Assembly: GCA_023423065.1 (NCBI GenBank)
Contig: JAFAGC010000115.1
Location: 1-27,060 of the forward strand
Reading direction: 5' to 3'
DNA: 27,060 nt
Source: Pseudomonadota bacterium
Lineage (GTDB): Bacteria; Pseudomonadota; Gammaproteobacteria; Steroidobacterales; Steroidobacteraceae
The translations under genes and the position numbers were made by a program. How positions within the stretch are numbered: the first letter of the stretch is position 1; each line of letters begins with the position of its first letter. Shown piece after piece: positions 8,705 through 18,394 of this stretch. The notes beneath the pieces are model-generated. The model searched no databases and was not told the DNA's origin. It was given only the letters and a program-made list of their open reading frames with translations.

Positions 8705-9534
8705 AGAAGCGATTCCTCGAAGGGTTGTTGTTTGACTGCATCGTCGAGCGCCTTGAGCGTCGACAGTAATTTTTCCATGCGCTGCAAAGGCCAGGCATTG
8801 GGACCATCGGACAGCGCCTTGGCCGGATCCGGATGGGTTTCCATGAACAGGCCCGAAATGCCCGCGGCCACCGCCGCGCGCGCCAGCACCGGGATGTGTT
8901 CGCGTTGTCCGCCCGATGCGTCGCCCTTGCCGCCCGGTAGTTGGACCGAGTGCGTGGCGTCGAACACGACGGGTGCGCCGGTCGCGCGCATGATCGCGAG
9001 CGAGCGCATGTCGGAGACGAGATTGTTGTAGCCGAACGAGAAGCCGCGTTCGCACACCATGATCTGCTCGTTGCCGGTCGAGCGCGCCTTGTCGACGACG
9101 TTCTGCATTTCCCAGGGCGAGAGGAACTGGCCCTTCTTGATGTTGACCGGCTTGCCCTGCGAGCACACGTTGACGATGAAGTTGGTCTGGCGCGCGAGGA
9201 ACGCGGGCGTCTGCATGACGTCGACGACGCTCGCGACTTCGGCGAACGGCGTGTCTTCGTGTACGTCGGTGAGCACGGGCACGCCGATCTTTTCCCGAAC
9301 GCCCTGCAGCACCTTGAGGCCCGCGTCGAGCCCGGGACCGCGGAAGCTCTTCGCGGACGAACGGTTCGCCTTGTCGTACGACGCCTTGAAGATGAACGGC
9401 ACCTTGAGGCGCGTCGTGATCTCCTTGAGCGTGCCGGCGATTTCCTGCGTGAGCGTTTCGCCCTCGATCACGCAGGGACCGGCGATCAGGAACATGGGCC
9501 GGTCGATTCCGACCTGGAAATGGGCGAGCTGCAC
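8701..9534 (-). CDS. kdsA: KdsA, 3-deoxy-D-manno-octulosonate 8-phosphate synthase
   Basis: It condenses PEP with arabinose 5-phosphate to Kdo-8-P for lipopolysaccharide core synthesis in the cytosol. The reading VQLAHFQVGIDRPMFLIAGPCVIEGETL, FKASYDKANRSSAKSFRGPGLDAGL, VPVLTDVHE, NIKKGQFLSPWEM and VFDATHSVQLPGG covers the catalytic TIM barrel. The GTG at 9534 gives 277 residues, the family length; a GTG at 9603 would add 23 residues with no counterpart that I know of. No strong ribosome site is seen at either. The missing catalytic Cys of the metal-dependent class was not checked. It is coupled to eno by a 4-base overlap. Confidence 0.95.
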
Positions 9535-9647
9535 GGGGTGGTTGATCTCGAAAAGAGGTGCGAAGGATACACGGCGCGCCGGGGGCCGCGCAGCCCCGCC
9601 CACCCCGCGGAATGTCTCGCGCGAGCCAATGGCCGGCCGACGTCAGG

Positions 9648-10154
9648 TCACGCGAGGCCGAGTCCGCGCAGCTGCGTTTCGAGCTGCGCGATCGTGCTCC
9701 AGGGCAGGATGACGGAATTGCGCCGCTCGTCGGGCGGGTTCGACGGCAGGCCGTCGGACCAGCCGCCGCAGCCCGTGAGCGGCAGCAACGGGCGCTTGTG
9801 CAGCCAGGCGAGCGAGACCTCCGAGACGGTGCCGGCGCGGCCACCGATCACGATGCAGGCATCGCCCGCGAGCGCCATGAGGAGGTTGCGGGCGTCGCCC
9901 ATCCCGCAGGGAATCACCACGGTGGCCGGCCAGTCCGCGGGCGGCATTTCGCCCGGTGGGATGATGCTGACGACCAGCCCGCCGGCGGCGACCGCGCGCT
10001 CCGCGGCGACCCGCGTGGCGGGACTGCCGCATCCGCTGACGACGGTGATGCCGAGTTTCGCGAGCAGCGCGCCGGCCTCCCCGGCGAGTTCGAACGCGGC
10101 GGAACCGGGCTCGGCGCTGCCGAGAACACAGACCTGCGGACGGCGGATCGTCAT
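9648..10154 (-). CDS. LOG-family / TIGR00725-like Rossmann protein
   Basis: A 168-residue protein from ATG 10154 with GAGGAG upstream. It begins RPQVCVLGSAEPGSAAFELAGEAGALLAKLGITVVSGCG, a Rossmann opening. It later has VIGGRAGTVSEVSLAWLHKRPLLPLTG, which corresponds to the GGxGTxxE nucleotide/phosphate motif of the LOG (lysine decarboxylase-like, phosphoribohydrolase) superfamily. The motif is GGRAGTVSE rather than PGGxGTxxE, as in the TIGR00725 branch, so nucleoside-monophosphate hydrolysis should not be assumed. It is transcribed toward kdsA with a gap of 113 bases. Confidence 0.78.
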   Translation of the reverse strand: MTIRRPQVCVLGSAEPGSAAFELAGEAGALLAKLGITVVSGCGSPATRVAAERAVAAGGLVVSIIPPGEMPPADWPATVVIPCGMGDARNLLMALAGDACIVIGGRAGTVSEVSLAWLHKRPLLPLTGCGGWSDGLPSNPPDERRNSVILPWSTIAQLETQLRGLGLA

Positions 10155-10254
10155 GCTAACTACTCCTCGGGGTCGAACTACGTACAAACTACCGCATGCA
10201 GCAGCTTGACGGAACGTAAAGCCTTCGGGTCGCTGATGCCTGGCAATTCGACGG

Positions 10255-10782
10255 TCATGGAAATTTAGCGTACAGGAAACTGTCGCGCGGCTCGGGTGAG
10301 AAGTTCGGAAGCACGAGGTGACGCTCGATCCTGGACTCGCGCATGAACCCTGCCTTCTCCAGCGCTCGCTGCGAAGGAAGATTTTCGACGTCGCAGAAAG
10401 CCTGCACACGCCGAAAGCCGAGTGCGTGAGCCTGCGCGGCAATGGCGGCGATCGCTTCGGGCATGTAGCCCCTGCCCCAGCGCGAACGCGCCAGCACGTA
10501 TCCGAGATCGACGGTGGACTCCCTGGGCCGCGCATCGATCATGCCGATGACCGGGCCCGCGGGCGCTTCCCTGATTGCATAGGTCAGCGGGCCGCCGGCT
10601 TCCCAGCCTGCGATGCACGACACGAGGAACTCGCGCACCGTGCTCTCCGAAGTGTGCGGCCGCCACAACAGGAATCGCGTGACCCGCGGATCCTGCGCAT
10701 ATGAGGTGAAGACGTCGTGCGCGTCCGTCTCCGACGGCCGGCGCAGGACGAGTCGTTTGGTCGCGATACGTTCCGGAAACAC
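10255..10782 (-). CDS. GNAT acetyltransferase, RimJ/RimL type
   Basis: A 175-residue protein. The GTG at 10782 has GGAG 8 bases upstream; a GTG at 10791 is an alternative with poorer spacing. It reads IATKRLVLRRPSETDAHDVFTSYAQDP at the N-terminus, LGYVLARSRWGRGYMPEAIAAIAAQA (acetyl-CoA loop region), then RRVQAFCDVENLPSQRALEKAGFMRE, the standard ending of the RimJ/RimL group that acetylates protein N-termini or small amines. It starts a few bases after the hrpA stop, so it is likely cotranscribed with hrpA. Substrate unknown. Confidence 0.88.
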   Translation of the reverse strand: MFPERIATKRLVLRRPSETDAHDVFTSYAQDPRVTRFLLWRPHTSESTVREFLVSCIAGWEAGGPLTYAIREAPAGPVIGMIDARPRESTVDLGYVLARSRWGRGYMPEAIAAIAAQAHALGFRRVQAFCDVENLPSQRALEKAGFMRESRIERHLVLPNFSPEPRDSFLYAKFP

Positions 10783-10795
10783 GATACTCACTCCG

Positions 10796-13700
10796 TCAGG
10801 CGATGGGCACGCGCTCGCGCTCCGCCCAGGCATCCTCGAGCCGACGCGCGGACACCGGCACCCGGGTCTTGAGCTGCTGGGCAAACAACGACACCCGGAA
10901 CTCCTCCAGCAGCCAGCGGAATTCGTCCTCTCCGGGAGGCTTTAGACCGCGCTCCTTCTTCACTCGATCGCGGTAGCGAGCCTCGAGCGGCGCGATCCCG
11001 GCGGCTAGTTGAGCATCGCGCCGGGGATCGCGGGGGGCCTTCTCGAGCCGCTGTTCGATGGCCTGCAGGTAGCGAACGAACTCCTTCAGCCGCTCCCAGG
11101 GAGTGGTGAGGAGAAATCCGGCCGGCACGAGCCACGCGAGCTGCGCGCGAATGTCGGCCGCCGCGGACGCGGGCGCTTTCGCCAGAGCCGAGTGAATCCT
11201 CCCGAGCCGCTCGAGCGCGGATTGCACCGTCCGCGAAATCTCCTGCGCCGGCAATCCCATCCCGCCGCGCTGCGTCGCGATGCGTGCATCGAACGCGGCA
11301 CTCTCGCGCAAGGGCGGGCGACCCTCGAGGAAGACCGTCATGACGACACGGTCGAGCAGGTCTTCACGCAGGTCACGCCCCGCAACGAGGTCTGGATGAA
11401 GCAACGGATGCGCGGGCAGCGCGCGATAGACCATCTCGCCCTGCACGTTCACGGCCAGGTCGCGACGCATCGGCTTGAGATCGCGCGCCATCACGAGGCG
11501 GATCAGCCGCGCGGTGCCGCGTTCGTGGCTCATGCGGGCTTCCGGTGGGGTCGCGAATGCACGCAATCCGACCGTGGCGCCCTCGTCGACGAGCGCCGGA
11601 TAACCTATCTGCCGCCGATCGCCCTGCCCGACTTCCCGGGTTTCCGGGATGTCGCCGAAGACCCAGCTCTTCGCGCCCTCGGTCAGCTGCGACTGCTTCG
11701 CATAGTCCTTTTGCGAAGCGCCCGCGTGCCGCTCGCGCAGTGCCGCGAGATCGTGCGACCGCGCGATCACCTTCTCCACGTCGTCGAGCAGCAGGAAGTT
11801 CATGCGCAGGTGCGGCGGCAGCAGCTCCGCGCGGAACGCATCGCGCGGCACCGGCACGCCATGGCTGCGCAACAACGCGTCGGCAAGCTGCGCATGCAGG
11901 GAGCCGCGGTCGTGCTCGAGCAGCGGCAGTGCGCGGGCCGCGGCCTCCGGCACGGGAACGAAATGCACACGCAACTGCTTGGGCAACGCGCGGATCAGGG
12001 CCTCGACCTTTTCTTCGAGCAGGCCCGGAACCAGCCACTCGAACGGTTCCTCGGAAAGCTGGTTGAGAATGTGCAGCGGAATCAGCGCCGAGACGCCGTC
12101 ATCCTCGTGGCCCGGCTCGAAGCGGTAACGTAGCTGCACGACCAGCGGGCCCGCGGACAGATGGTCCGGGAACCGTTCGGCATCGAGCTCCGCCTCGCCG
12201 GGCGACACGTCGCGCTCCGTGAGCCAGAGTAGTTTGGGCTCCTTCGCCTCCGCCTCGCGTCGCCATTTCTCGAACGCGGCGCCCGTCGAGATGCCTTCCG
12301 GGACCCGCGCGTCGAAGAATGTGTACAACTGGTTTTCGTCGCCCAGCAGGTCGACGCGCCGGCCCTTCTGCTGCAGGTACTCCAATTCCTCGAGCAGCTT
12401 CAGGTTGTGCGCGAAGAACGGCGCGCGGCTGTCGTACTCCATGAGCACCAGCGCGTGCCGGATGAACATCTCGCGCGCGGCCTTGGGATCGACGCGTTCG
12501 TAGGGAATGCTGCGGCCGGCGGACAACGTGAGGCCAAACAACGTCACGCGCTCGTAGATGGCCGCGCGCGACGCGCGGCGTTCCCAGTGCGGCTCGTAGT
12601 GCTGGCGCTTCACGAGGTGCGCGCCCACCTGCTCGACCCACGCGGGATCGATGCGCGCGACGGTACGCGCGTACACCTTCGTGGTCTGCACCTGTTCGGC
12701 GCTCACGATCCACGGCGGCCGCGCCTTGAACTGGCCCGAACCCGGATGGATGAACAGCTTCGTTCCGTTCGCGCCGAGGTATTCGCCCTGCTCCTTGCGC
12801 TGCGCCACCTGCGACAGCAAGCCCGCGAGCAGCGCCCGGTGGATGGATGCGTATTCCCCGGGCCGCGAGTCGAGCTTGAGAGCGAGTTCGCCCTTGACGA
12901 CTTCCATCACCTGGCCGTGCACGTCGTGCCACTCGGTCAGGCGCAGATAGGACAGAAAATTCTCCTTGCACCAGGCGCGCAGCTTCGCGCGCGAGAGCTG
13001 GGCGCGCTGTTCGTTCCACGCCTTCCACAACCTGAGCAGCGAGAGAAAATCCGATTGCTCGTCGCGAAACGGCGCGTGTTTCTGGTCGGCCTGGGTCTGC
13101 TTGTCCGCGGGCCGGTCGCGCGGATCCGGCACCGACAACGCGGAGGCGATGATCGCGACTTCCTCGAGGCAGTGCTCGGCGGCGCCCGCGAGCAGCATGC
13201 GCCCGAGCCGCGGGTCGAGCGGTAGTTTGGAGAGCTGGCGGCCGGTGTCCGTCAGCTTGTCGTCGTCGGACAGCGCCCCGAGCTCGCGCAACGTGCGCAA
13301 GCCGTCGCGCACGTAACGCCCGTCGGGCGGCTCGACGAACGGAAAGGCCTCGATGTCGCCGAGCTTGAGCGCGTGCATCTGCAGGATCACCGCCGCGAGA
13401 TTCGTGCGCTGGATCTCGGGCTCGGTGAATTCCGGCCGCGCGAGGAAATCCTCCTCGGCGTACAGCCGGATCGCGATGCCCGGCCCGACGCGGCCGCAGC
13501 GGCCGGAACGCTGATTGGCCGACGCACGCGAGATCTTTTCGATCGGCAGACGCTGCAACCGGCTGCGGTGGCTGTAGCGGCTGATGCGCGCGACGCCGGT
13601 ATCGATGACGGCGCGGATGCCCGGCACGGTGAGCGAGGTTTCGGCGACGTTCGTCGCGAGTACGACTCGGCGGCGGCCGGATAACCTGAACACGCGCTGC

Positions 13701-14686
13701 TGCTCGTCCTGCGAGAGTCGTGAGTACAGTGGCAGTACCTCGCAACCCTGCGGGTGATGTTTGCGCAGCGATTCGGCGGTTTCGCGGATCTCGCGCTCGC
13801 CGCTCAGGAACACCAGGATGTCGCCGGCCTGCTCGCGCCACAACTCGTCGACCGCCGACAGGATCGCGGCCTGCTCGTCGATGGCGGTCTCGTCTTCTTC
13901 GTCGAGCTCGACCGGCCGGTAACGGATCTCGACCGGATGACTGCGGCCCGACACATTGATGATCGGCGCGTCGCCGAAGTGCTTCGAGAAACGTTCGGGA
14001 TCGATGGTCGCCGAGGTGATGACGAGCTTGAGATCCGGCCGGCGCGGCAGCAGCCACTTGAGATAACCGAGCAGGAAGTCGATGTTCAGCGATCGTTCGT
14101 GAGCCTCGTCGACGATGATCGTGTCGTACGCGTCGAGGAAGCGGTCGCCCTGCGTTTCGGCGAGCAGGATGCCGTCGGTCATGAGCTTGATGAGCCCTTC
14201 GGGCCGGCTGCGATCCTGGAAGCGCAGCTTGTAACCGACGAGTTCCCCCAGCGGCGTGCCCAGCTCCTCCGCGATGCGCGACGCGACTGCGCGCGCCGCG
14301 ATGCGGCGCGGCTGCGTGTGCCCGATCGCGCCGGCGATTCCGCGTCCCGCCTCGAGGCAGATCTTGGGAAGCTGCGTCGTCTTGCCCGAGCCGGTCTCGC
14401 CGCAGACGATGACGACGGGATGCTGCTCGATGGCGCGGCGGATTTCCTCGCGATTCGCCGATACCGGCAGCTCTTCCGGATAGGCGATCTTCGGCAGGCT
14501 GGCCGCGCGCGCGGCACGCGCCGCGACCGACGCGGCTATCTTCTGCGCGAGCGCCGCCTCGCCCGCGGCGACGTCGTTGCCGCGCAGGCGCTCGGCGCGC
14601 AGGCGATCGCGTTCACGCCGCAGGCGGAACTGGTCGCGGCGCAGGCACAGGTCGATCGACTTGGAATCGGTGTCGGCGGAAGTCAT
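10796..14686 (-). CDS. hrpA: HrpA, DEAH-box ATP-dependent RNA helicase
   Basis: A 1296-residue protein, the normal HrpA length (E. coli about 1300). From ATG 14686 the N-terminal basic segment is followed by Walker A GETGSGKT (about 96-103), HTQPRR (motif Ia), VDEAHERSL (DEAH at about 193-196), SATID and QRSGRCGRVGPG (motif VI). The OB-fold/HA2 region and the HrpA-specific DUF3418 C-terminal half follow. In E. coli it unwinds mRNA on collided ribosomes. Earlier in-frame ATGs add a segment without similarity. Neither start has a strong ribosome site. Confidence 0.95.
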   Translation of the reverse strand: MTSADTDSKSIDLCLRRDQFRLRRERDRLRAERLRGNDVAAGEAALAQKIAASVAARAARAASLPKIAYPEELPVSANREEIRRAIEQHPVVIVCGETGSGKTTQLPKICLEAGRGIAGAIGHTQPRRIAARAVASRIAEELGTPLGELVGYKLRFQDRSRPEGLIKLMTDGILLAETQGDRFLDAYDTIIVDEAHERSLNIDFLLGYLKWLLPRRPDLKLVITSATIDPERFSKHFGDAPIINVSGRSHPVEIRYRPVELDEEDETAIDEQAAILSAVDELWREQAGDILVFLSGEREIRETAESLRKHHPQGCEVLPLYSRLSQDEQQRVFRLSGRRRVVLATNVAETSLTVPGIRAVIDTGVARISRYSHRSRLQRLPIEKISRASANQRSGRCGRVGPGIAIRLYAEEDFLARPEFTEPEIQRTNLAAVILQMHALKLGDIEAFPFVEPPDGRYVRDGLRTLRELGALSDDDKLTDTGRQLSKLPLDPRLGRMLLAGAAEHCLEEVAIIASALSVPDPRDRPADKQTQADQKHAPFRDEQSDFLSLLRLWKAWNEQRAQLSRAKLRAWCKENFLSYLRLTEWHDVHGQVMEVVKGELALKLDSRPGEYASIHRALLAGLLSQVAQRKEQGEYLGANGTKLFIHPGSGQFKARPPWIVSAEQVQTTKVYARTVARIDPAWVEQVGAHLVKRQHYEPHWERRASRAAIYERVTLFGLTLSAGRSIPYERVDPKAAREMFIRHALVLMEYDSRAPFFAHNLKLLEELEYLQQKGRRVDLLGDENQLYTFFDARVPEGISTGAAFEKWRREAEAKEPKLLWLTERDVSPGEAELDAERFPDHLSAGPLVVQLRYRFEPGHEDDGVSALIPLHILNQLSEEPFEWLVPGLLEEKVEALIRALPKQLRVHFVPVPEAAARALPLLEHDRGSLHAQLADALLRSHGVPVPRDAFRAELLPPHLRMNFLLLDDVEKVIARSHDLAALRERHAGASQKDYAKQSQLTEGAKSWVFGDIPETREVGQGDRRQIGYPALVDEGATVGLRAFATPPEARMSHERGTARLIRLVMARDLKPMRRDLAVNVQGEMVYRALPAHPLLHPDLVAGRDLREDLLDRVVMTVFLEGRPPLRESAAFDARIATQRGGMGLPAQEISRTVQSALERLGRIHSALAKAPASAAADIRAQLAWLVPAGFLLTTPWERLKEFVRYLQAIEQRLEKAPRDPRRDAQLAAGIAPLEARYRDRVKKERGLKPPGEDEFRWLLEEFRVSLFAQQLKTRVPVSARRLEDAWAERERVPIA

Positions 14687-14818
14687 GGGCGCGGGTGACC
14701 CCAGCGCCGTGACAATCGCGGTCAACTGGGAGGAGCGGGATTCTACCGAATCAGCAGAACGACGCAGCCTGCAGCTCCGTGAGCTCGACCGGCGAAGCAA
14801 TCCGCCGCGAACGCCACT

Positions 14819-15232
14819 TCACGCGGTCGGCCGCGCCGCGAGCAAGCGCGCCGGCGCATGCTGAAGCCCAACGCACAGCAACGCGACGATCAGCAACACG
14901 CTGTATTCGGCCCCGTTGCGCCCGGCGCCGACGACGAACCATCCGCTGGGCGCATGCACCATGACGATACCCACCACGTAGATAGACGAAAGGATCAGCG
15001 TGAGTGGGAACACGAAGCGTCCCGCCGCAAGCAGGATTGAACCCGCGACTTCGATGATCGTGATCGCCCAGGCGATGCCGGTTCCGAACGGGATGCCCTG
15101 GGAGGCGAGCCATTGGCCAAACCCCGTACTGCCACCCGTGAAGAGGCGATAGAACCCATGCGCCGCGATCAGGCAGGCCAGCGCCGTCCGCAGGATCACC
15201 CAACCCAGCCGGCTTCGATGTTGTTCGTTCAT
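14819..15232 (-). CDS. DoxX-like membrane protein
   Basis: A 137-residue protein with four hydrophobic segments. The opening RLGWVILRTALACLIAAHGFYRLFTGGSTGFGQWLASQGIP and the following helix IAWAITIIEVAGSILLAAG match the DoxX family (helix 1 with H/R, GF..-L...G.P linker, E in helix 2). DoxX-type proteins act in membrane redox or sulfur metabolism in some bacteria, but most members are uncharacterised. The ATG at 15232 lies 4 bases after the stop of the upstream gene, so the two form an operon. Confidence 0.82.
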   Translation of the reverse strand: MNEQHRSRLGWVILRTALACLIAAHGFYRLFTGGSTGFGQWLASQGIPFGTGIAWAITIIEVAGSILLAAGRFVFPLTLILSSIYVVGIVMVHAPSGWFVVGAGRNGAEYSVLLIVALLCVGLQHAPARLLAARPTA

Positions 15233-15236
15233 GGCA

Positions 15237-15716
15237 TCAGCATCCTGTGATCTGCACGGACGGGTTAGCCAGCTTGAGTTCGTAAAGCACCGCATGAAGC
15301 CCGGTGAACTGTCCTGGAAACCGGATCTTCCCCTCGCGATGCACGAGCTCGTAGCCGGATACGTTCGCCTGGATGTGCAGCGAGCGCGGCTTGATCGACA
15401 ACACGTTGGCGACCCGCACGCGGCTAACACTGCGCATCGACTTGAACTCGAGCTGCTGATCGTGCGTCACGGTCAGGCGATAGGGAATCGAGGTGAGAGT
15501 CCAGAAGAACACCACGGCCATCACGGCAAAGAAGGCGAGCAGAATCCAGGGAAAGTCGCGCGGCAGGGGCTTCGCGCCCGGCAGATCGATATTGGCGAAC
15601 ACGACGTAAGCGATGACCGGGAAAAGCAGGAAAAGGACGATGGGGGCGAAGGCAACGAACTTCTGGGACCCCGTCAGCAGAAGGTCGCATTGGCGGGGAG
15701 TCATTCGGGCGGTCAT
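15237..15716 (-). CDS. Membrane protein with two helices and a PH-like cytoplasmic domain
   Basis: A 159-residue protein from ATG 15716. Two adjacent membrane helices (about residues 17-37 and 55-75: VAFAPIVLFLLFPVIAYVVFA and WILLAFFAVMAVVFFWTL) are followed by a soluble part, YRLTVTHDQQLEFKSMRSVSRVRVANVLSIKPRSL. Its beta-strand pattern and position resemble bacterial PH-domain membrane proteins. The family call is tentative. It is divergent from the DeaD helicase and followed by DoxX at 4 bases. Confidence 0.7.
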   Translation of the reverse strand: MTARMTPRQCDLLLTGSQKFVAFAPIVLFLLFPVIAYVVFANIDLPGAKPLPRDFPWILLAFFAVMAVVFFWTLTSIPYRLTVTHDQQLEFKSMRSVSRVRVANVLSIKPRSLHIQANVSGYELVHREGKIRFPGQFTGLHAVLYELKLANPSVQITGC

Positions 15717-15829
15717 AAGTGGTCTCTTGCGGCTTTTACCGACGTTTCCTCGGGAAGAATACCGAAATAACGTGCATTTGCGGCCGCGCACCCTACACTC
15801 TCGCCCCCGCCCCGCCGCCGAGTTTTCCG

Positions 15830-17650
15830 ATGACTTCTAACACCTCCGCCGTACCGTTCAGCGACCTCGGCCTTTCCGAGACCGTGTTGCGTGCGGTGAA
15901 AGCCATCGGCTACGAGGCCGCCTCTCCGATCCAGGCCGCCACCATCCCGGCCATGCTCGAGGGCCGCGACATCCTCGGCCAGGCACAGACCGGCACGGGC
16001 AAGACCGCCGCGTTCGCGCTGCCGGTCCTCTCTCGCATCGACACGAAGAAACACGCGCCGCAGGCGCTGGTGCTCGTCCCGACGCGCGAGCTCGCGATCC
16101 AGGTCTCCGAGGCATTCCAGAAATACGCCGCCGGACAACATGGCTTCCACGTGCTGCCTATCTACGGCGGCCAGAGTTACGTGCCACAGTTGAACGCGCT
16201 CAAGCGCGGACCGCAGGTGGTCGTCGGCACCCCCGGGCGCATCATCGATCACCTCGACCGCCGCACCCTCAAGCTCGATGGCATCCGCTGCGTCGTGCTC
16301 GACGAGGCGGACGAGATGCTCGCGATGGGCTTCGCCGACGCGATGGATGCGATCCTGTCGCAGACGCCCGAAGACAAACAGGTCGCGCTGTTCTCGGCGA
16401 CGATGGCGCCCAACATCCGCCGCATTGCGCAGACGCACCTCGAGAATCCGCACGAGGTGGTGATCAAGGGCAAATCCGCCACGGCCGCCAACATCAAGCA
16501 GAGCTACTGGATGGTGAGCGGGCTGCACAAGCTCGATGCACTGACGCGCATCTGCGAAGTGGCGGACTTCGACGCGATGCTGGTGTTCGTCCGCACCAAG
16601 CAGTCCACGCTGGATCTCGCCGAGCGGCTGCAGGCGCGCGGCTTCGCGGCCACCGCGTTGAACGGCGACATCCAGCAGTCGATGCGCGAGAAGATCATCG
16701 ACCAGCTCAAGAACGGGAAGATAGACATCCTGGTCGCGACCGACGTCGCGGCGCGCGGCCTCGACGTCAAGCGAATCACGCACGTCGTCAACTTCGACGT
16801 GCCGTACGACACCGAGTCGTACGTGCATCGCATCGGCCGCACCGGCCGTGCGGGCCGCAGCGGCGAGGCGATCCTGTTCATCGCGCCGCGCGAACGGAAT
16901 CTGCTGCGGTTGATCGAGAAACACACGCGCCAGACCATCGATCCGCTCAGCCTGCCGACGGCCGAGGACGTGAACACGAAGCGGCTCGCGAAATTCAAGG
17001 CGCGCATCGGCGAGGCGCTCGCGGCGGGGGTCGCGGACTTCCACCGCAAGGCGGTGCAGGAAGTGGCACTCGAGACCGGTGCCGATCTTCTGAGCGTCGC
17101 CGCCGCGGCGGCCTCACTCGTCGAGGGCGGTGGTCCCGTGTCGTCGAAGGCGCCCGAGCAGGCCTACACGGCGCCGGCGTTCGAGCGTGGCGGCGATGAC
17201 GCGCCGCGCAAGCCCAAGCGCGAACACGCGCCGAATCCCGACTTGCCGCAAGTGGCCGAGAACGACTTCGCGTTCGAGGACGACGGGAAGCAGATCACCT
17301 GGCGGCTCGCCGTCGGCCGCGAGCACGGTGTACTGGCGGGCAACATCGTCGGCGCGATCGCGAACGAGGCGCGGCTGCACGGGCCGCAGATCAACGGCAT
17401 CGACATCCGGGCAAACTACTCGACGGTGCGGCTCCCGGCCAACCTGTCGCCCGCGGTCATCTCGCGGTTGTCGAAGGTCCGCGTGCGCGGACAGGAGCTG
17501 AGACTGGAAGCGGCGGACAACCTGCCGCCGCGCGGCAAGCCGAAGTCCTTCAAGCAGGACCGGCCTTACAAGTCGAACAAGCCGTACAAGTCGAACAAGC
17601 CTTTCAAGCCATACGCCAAAGGCGGCAAGCAGCGCTCCAGCAGCTATTGA
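15830..17650 (+). CDS. deaD: DeaD/CsdA-type DEAD-box RNA helicase
   Basis: A 606-residue protein from ATG 15830. The Q motif region GYEAASPIQAATIP precedes Walker A AQTGTGKT (about 52-59). PTRELA, GTPGR, LDEADEML and SATM then follow, with ATDVAARGLD and HRIGRTGRAGR in the second RecA domain. A DbpA-type RNA-binding domain (about 500-575: ITWRLAVGREHGVLAGNIVGAIANEARLHGPQINGIDI) and a basic tail follow, as in DeaD/CsdA, which restructures rRNA and mRNA, especially in the cold. The tail carries a tandem repeat. The tail of this gene converges with the next gene over only 16 bases. Confidence 0.94.
   Translation: MTSNTSAVPFSDLGLSETVLRAVKAIGYEAASPIQAATIPAMLEGRDILGQAQTGTGKTAAFALPVLSRIDTKKHAPQALVLVPTRELAIQVSEAFQKYAAGQHGFHVLPIYGGQSYVPQLNALKRGPQVVVGTPGRIIDHLDRRTLKLDGIRCVVLDEADEMLAMGFADAMDAILSQTPEDKQVALFSATMAPNIRRIAQTHLENPHEVVIKGKSATAANIKQSYWMVSGLHKLDALTRICEVADFDAMLVFVRTKQSTLDLAERLQARGFAATALNGDIQQSMREKIIDQLKNGKIDILVATDVAARGLDVKRITHVVNFDVPYDTESYVHRIGRTGRAGRSGEAILFIAPRERNLLRLIEKHTRQTIDPLSLPTAEDVNTKRLAKFKARIGEALAAGVADFHRKAVQEVALETGADLLSVAAAAASLVEGGGPVSSKAPEQAYTAPAFERGGDDAPRKPKREHAPNPDLPQVAENDFAFEDDGKQITWRLAVGREHGVLAGNIVGAIANEARLHGPQINGIDIRANYSTVRLPANLSPAVISRLSKVRVRGQELRLEAADNLPPRGKPKSFKQDRPYKSNKPYKSNKPFKPYAKGGKQRSSSY
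17556..17615 (+). repeat. Tandem repeat encoding the helicase C-terminal tail
   Basis: Near-identical 18-base units (TACAAGTCGAACAAGCCG type) encode YKSNKPYKSNKPFKPY, a K/P-rich disordered RNA-binding tail. Confidence 0.75.
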
Positions 17651-17666
17651 CCGCCCGCTCGAAACT

Positions 17667-18224
17667 TCAGGCGTCGGTCGCGGTTTCCGGCGTCGCTGCC
17701 CGCACGCCCCCGCGCCACGCTCGCAGTAGATAAATGAACGCGGCCAGCGCAAAGATGTTCACGCCGTAAATCGTCGACGCGATGTTCGTATCCAGAGAGA
17801 AGTTCGCGTTTGCACCAAGATTGAAGGCGAAAGAAGGCCCGGGATCGCCACCGAAGGCCTTGATCGACAGCCCGGTGTAGATTTCGTAGCTCATCCCGGG
17901 CACCGTCAGCACGGGGATCTGCATCGCGAACAGGATGGTGGACCACTTGCGGCCGTTCGCTCTTCCCCGCCACAGCAGCACGCCCGCTATTCCCGAGCCC
18001 AAGAACAACACCAGGAACGCAGCGACGAACAGACTGCTCACCCAGTGGGCCGAAATGAACTGAACACCCATCCAGATCGCGAGCCCGACACCCGCCGCGC
18101 CGCCGATGACGAGGACCACCGCGAGCACCTTCTCCCCGGTCGACGATTGCGATTCATCGACCGGTTCCACTAATCGTTGCGTCTGCGGCGAAACCTGAGG
18201 CGGCGAATACGGGTTGCGATTCAT
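17667..18224 (-). CDS. Hypothetical four-helix membrane protein with NPYSPP N-terminus
   Basis: A 185-residue protein from ATG 18224, starting MNRNPYSPPQVSPQTQ. A polar linker leads to four hydrophobic segments (EKVLAVVLVIGGAAGVGLAIWMGV; WVSSLFVAAFLVLFLGSGIAGVLLW; the segment around STILFAMQIPVLTVPG; STIYGVNIFALAAFIYLLRAW). The NPYxxP start is shared with the RDD protein at 5789-6403 and is frequent in proteobacterial membrane proteins of unknown role. I cannot assign a family. It is convergent with deaD and divergent from the bactofilin gene. Confidence 0.78.
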   Translation of the reverse strand: MNRNPYSPPQVSPQTQRLVEPVDESQSSTGEKVLAVVLVIGGAAGVGLAIWMGVQFISAHWVSSLFVAAFLVLFLGSGIAGVLLWRGRANGRKWSTILFAMQIPVLTVPGMSYEIYTGLSIKAFGGDPGPSFAFNLGANANFSLDTNIASTIYGVNIFALAAFIYLLRAWRGGVRAATPETATDA

Positions 18225-18394
18225 GGGCTGAGCCTGACGATTGGACCAGTCGCGACGATACCTCACCCATTAAGACTTGTCGGTGGATCACGACATCTCG
18301 CGGTGAAGCGACACATGCGCCTAGTCTGTGCGCTTGCTTGCACAGACGACCTCTGCCCAGGAGGTCAAAACACATTCTAGAGAGGAGAGTTGGC

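Noticed and set aside
14700..14770. tRNA-like TTC..GAATC arm in the gap upstream of hrpA
   Set aside because: No acceptor or anticodon stems can be drawn.
15771..15799. TTGCGG and TACACT as a promoter for deaD
   Set aside because: Spacing is about 11 bases, too short for a sigma-70 promoter.
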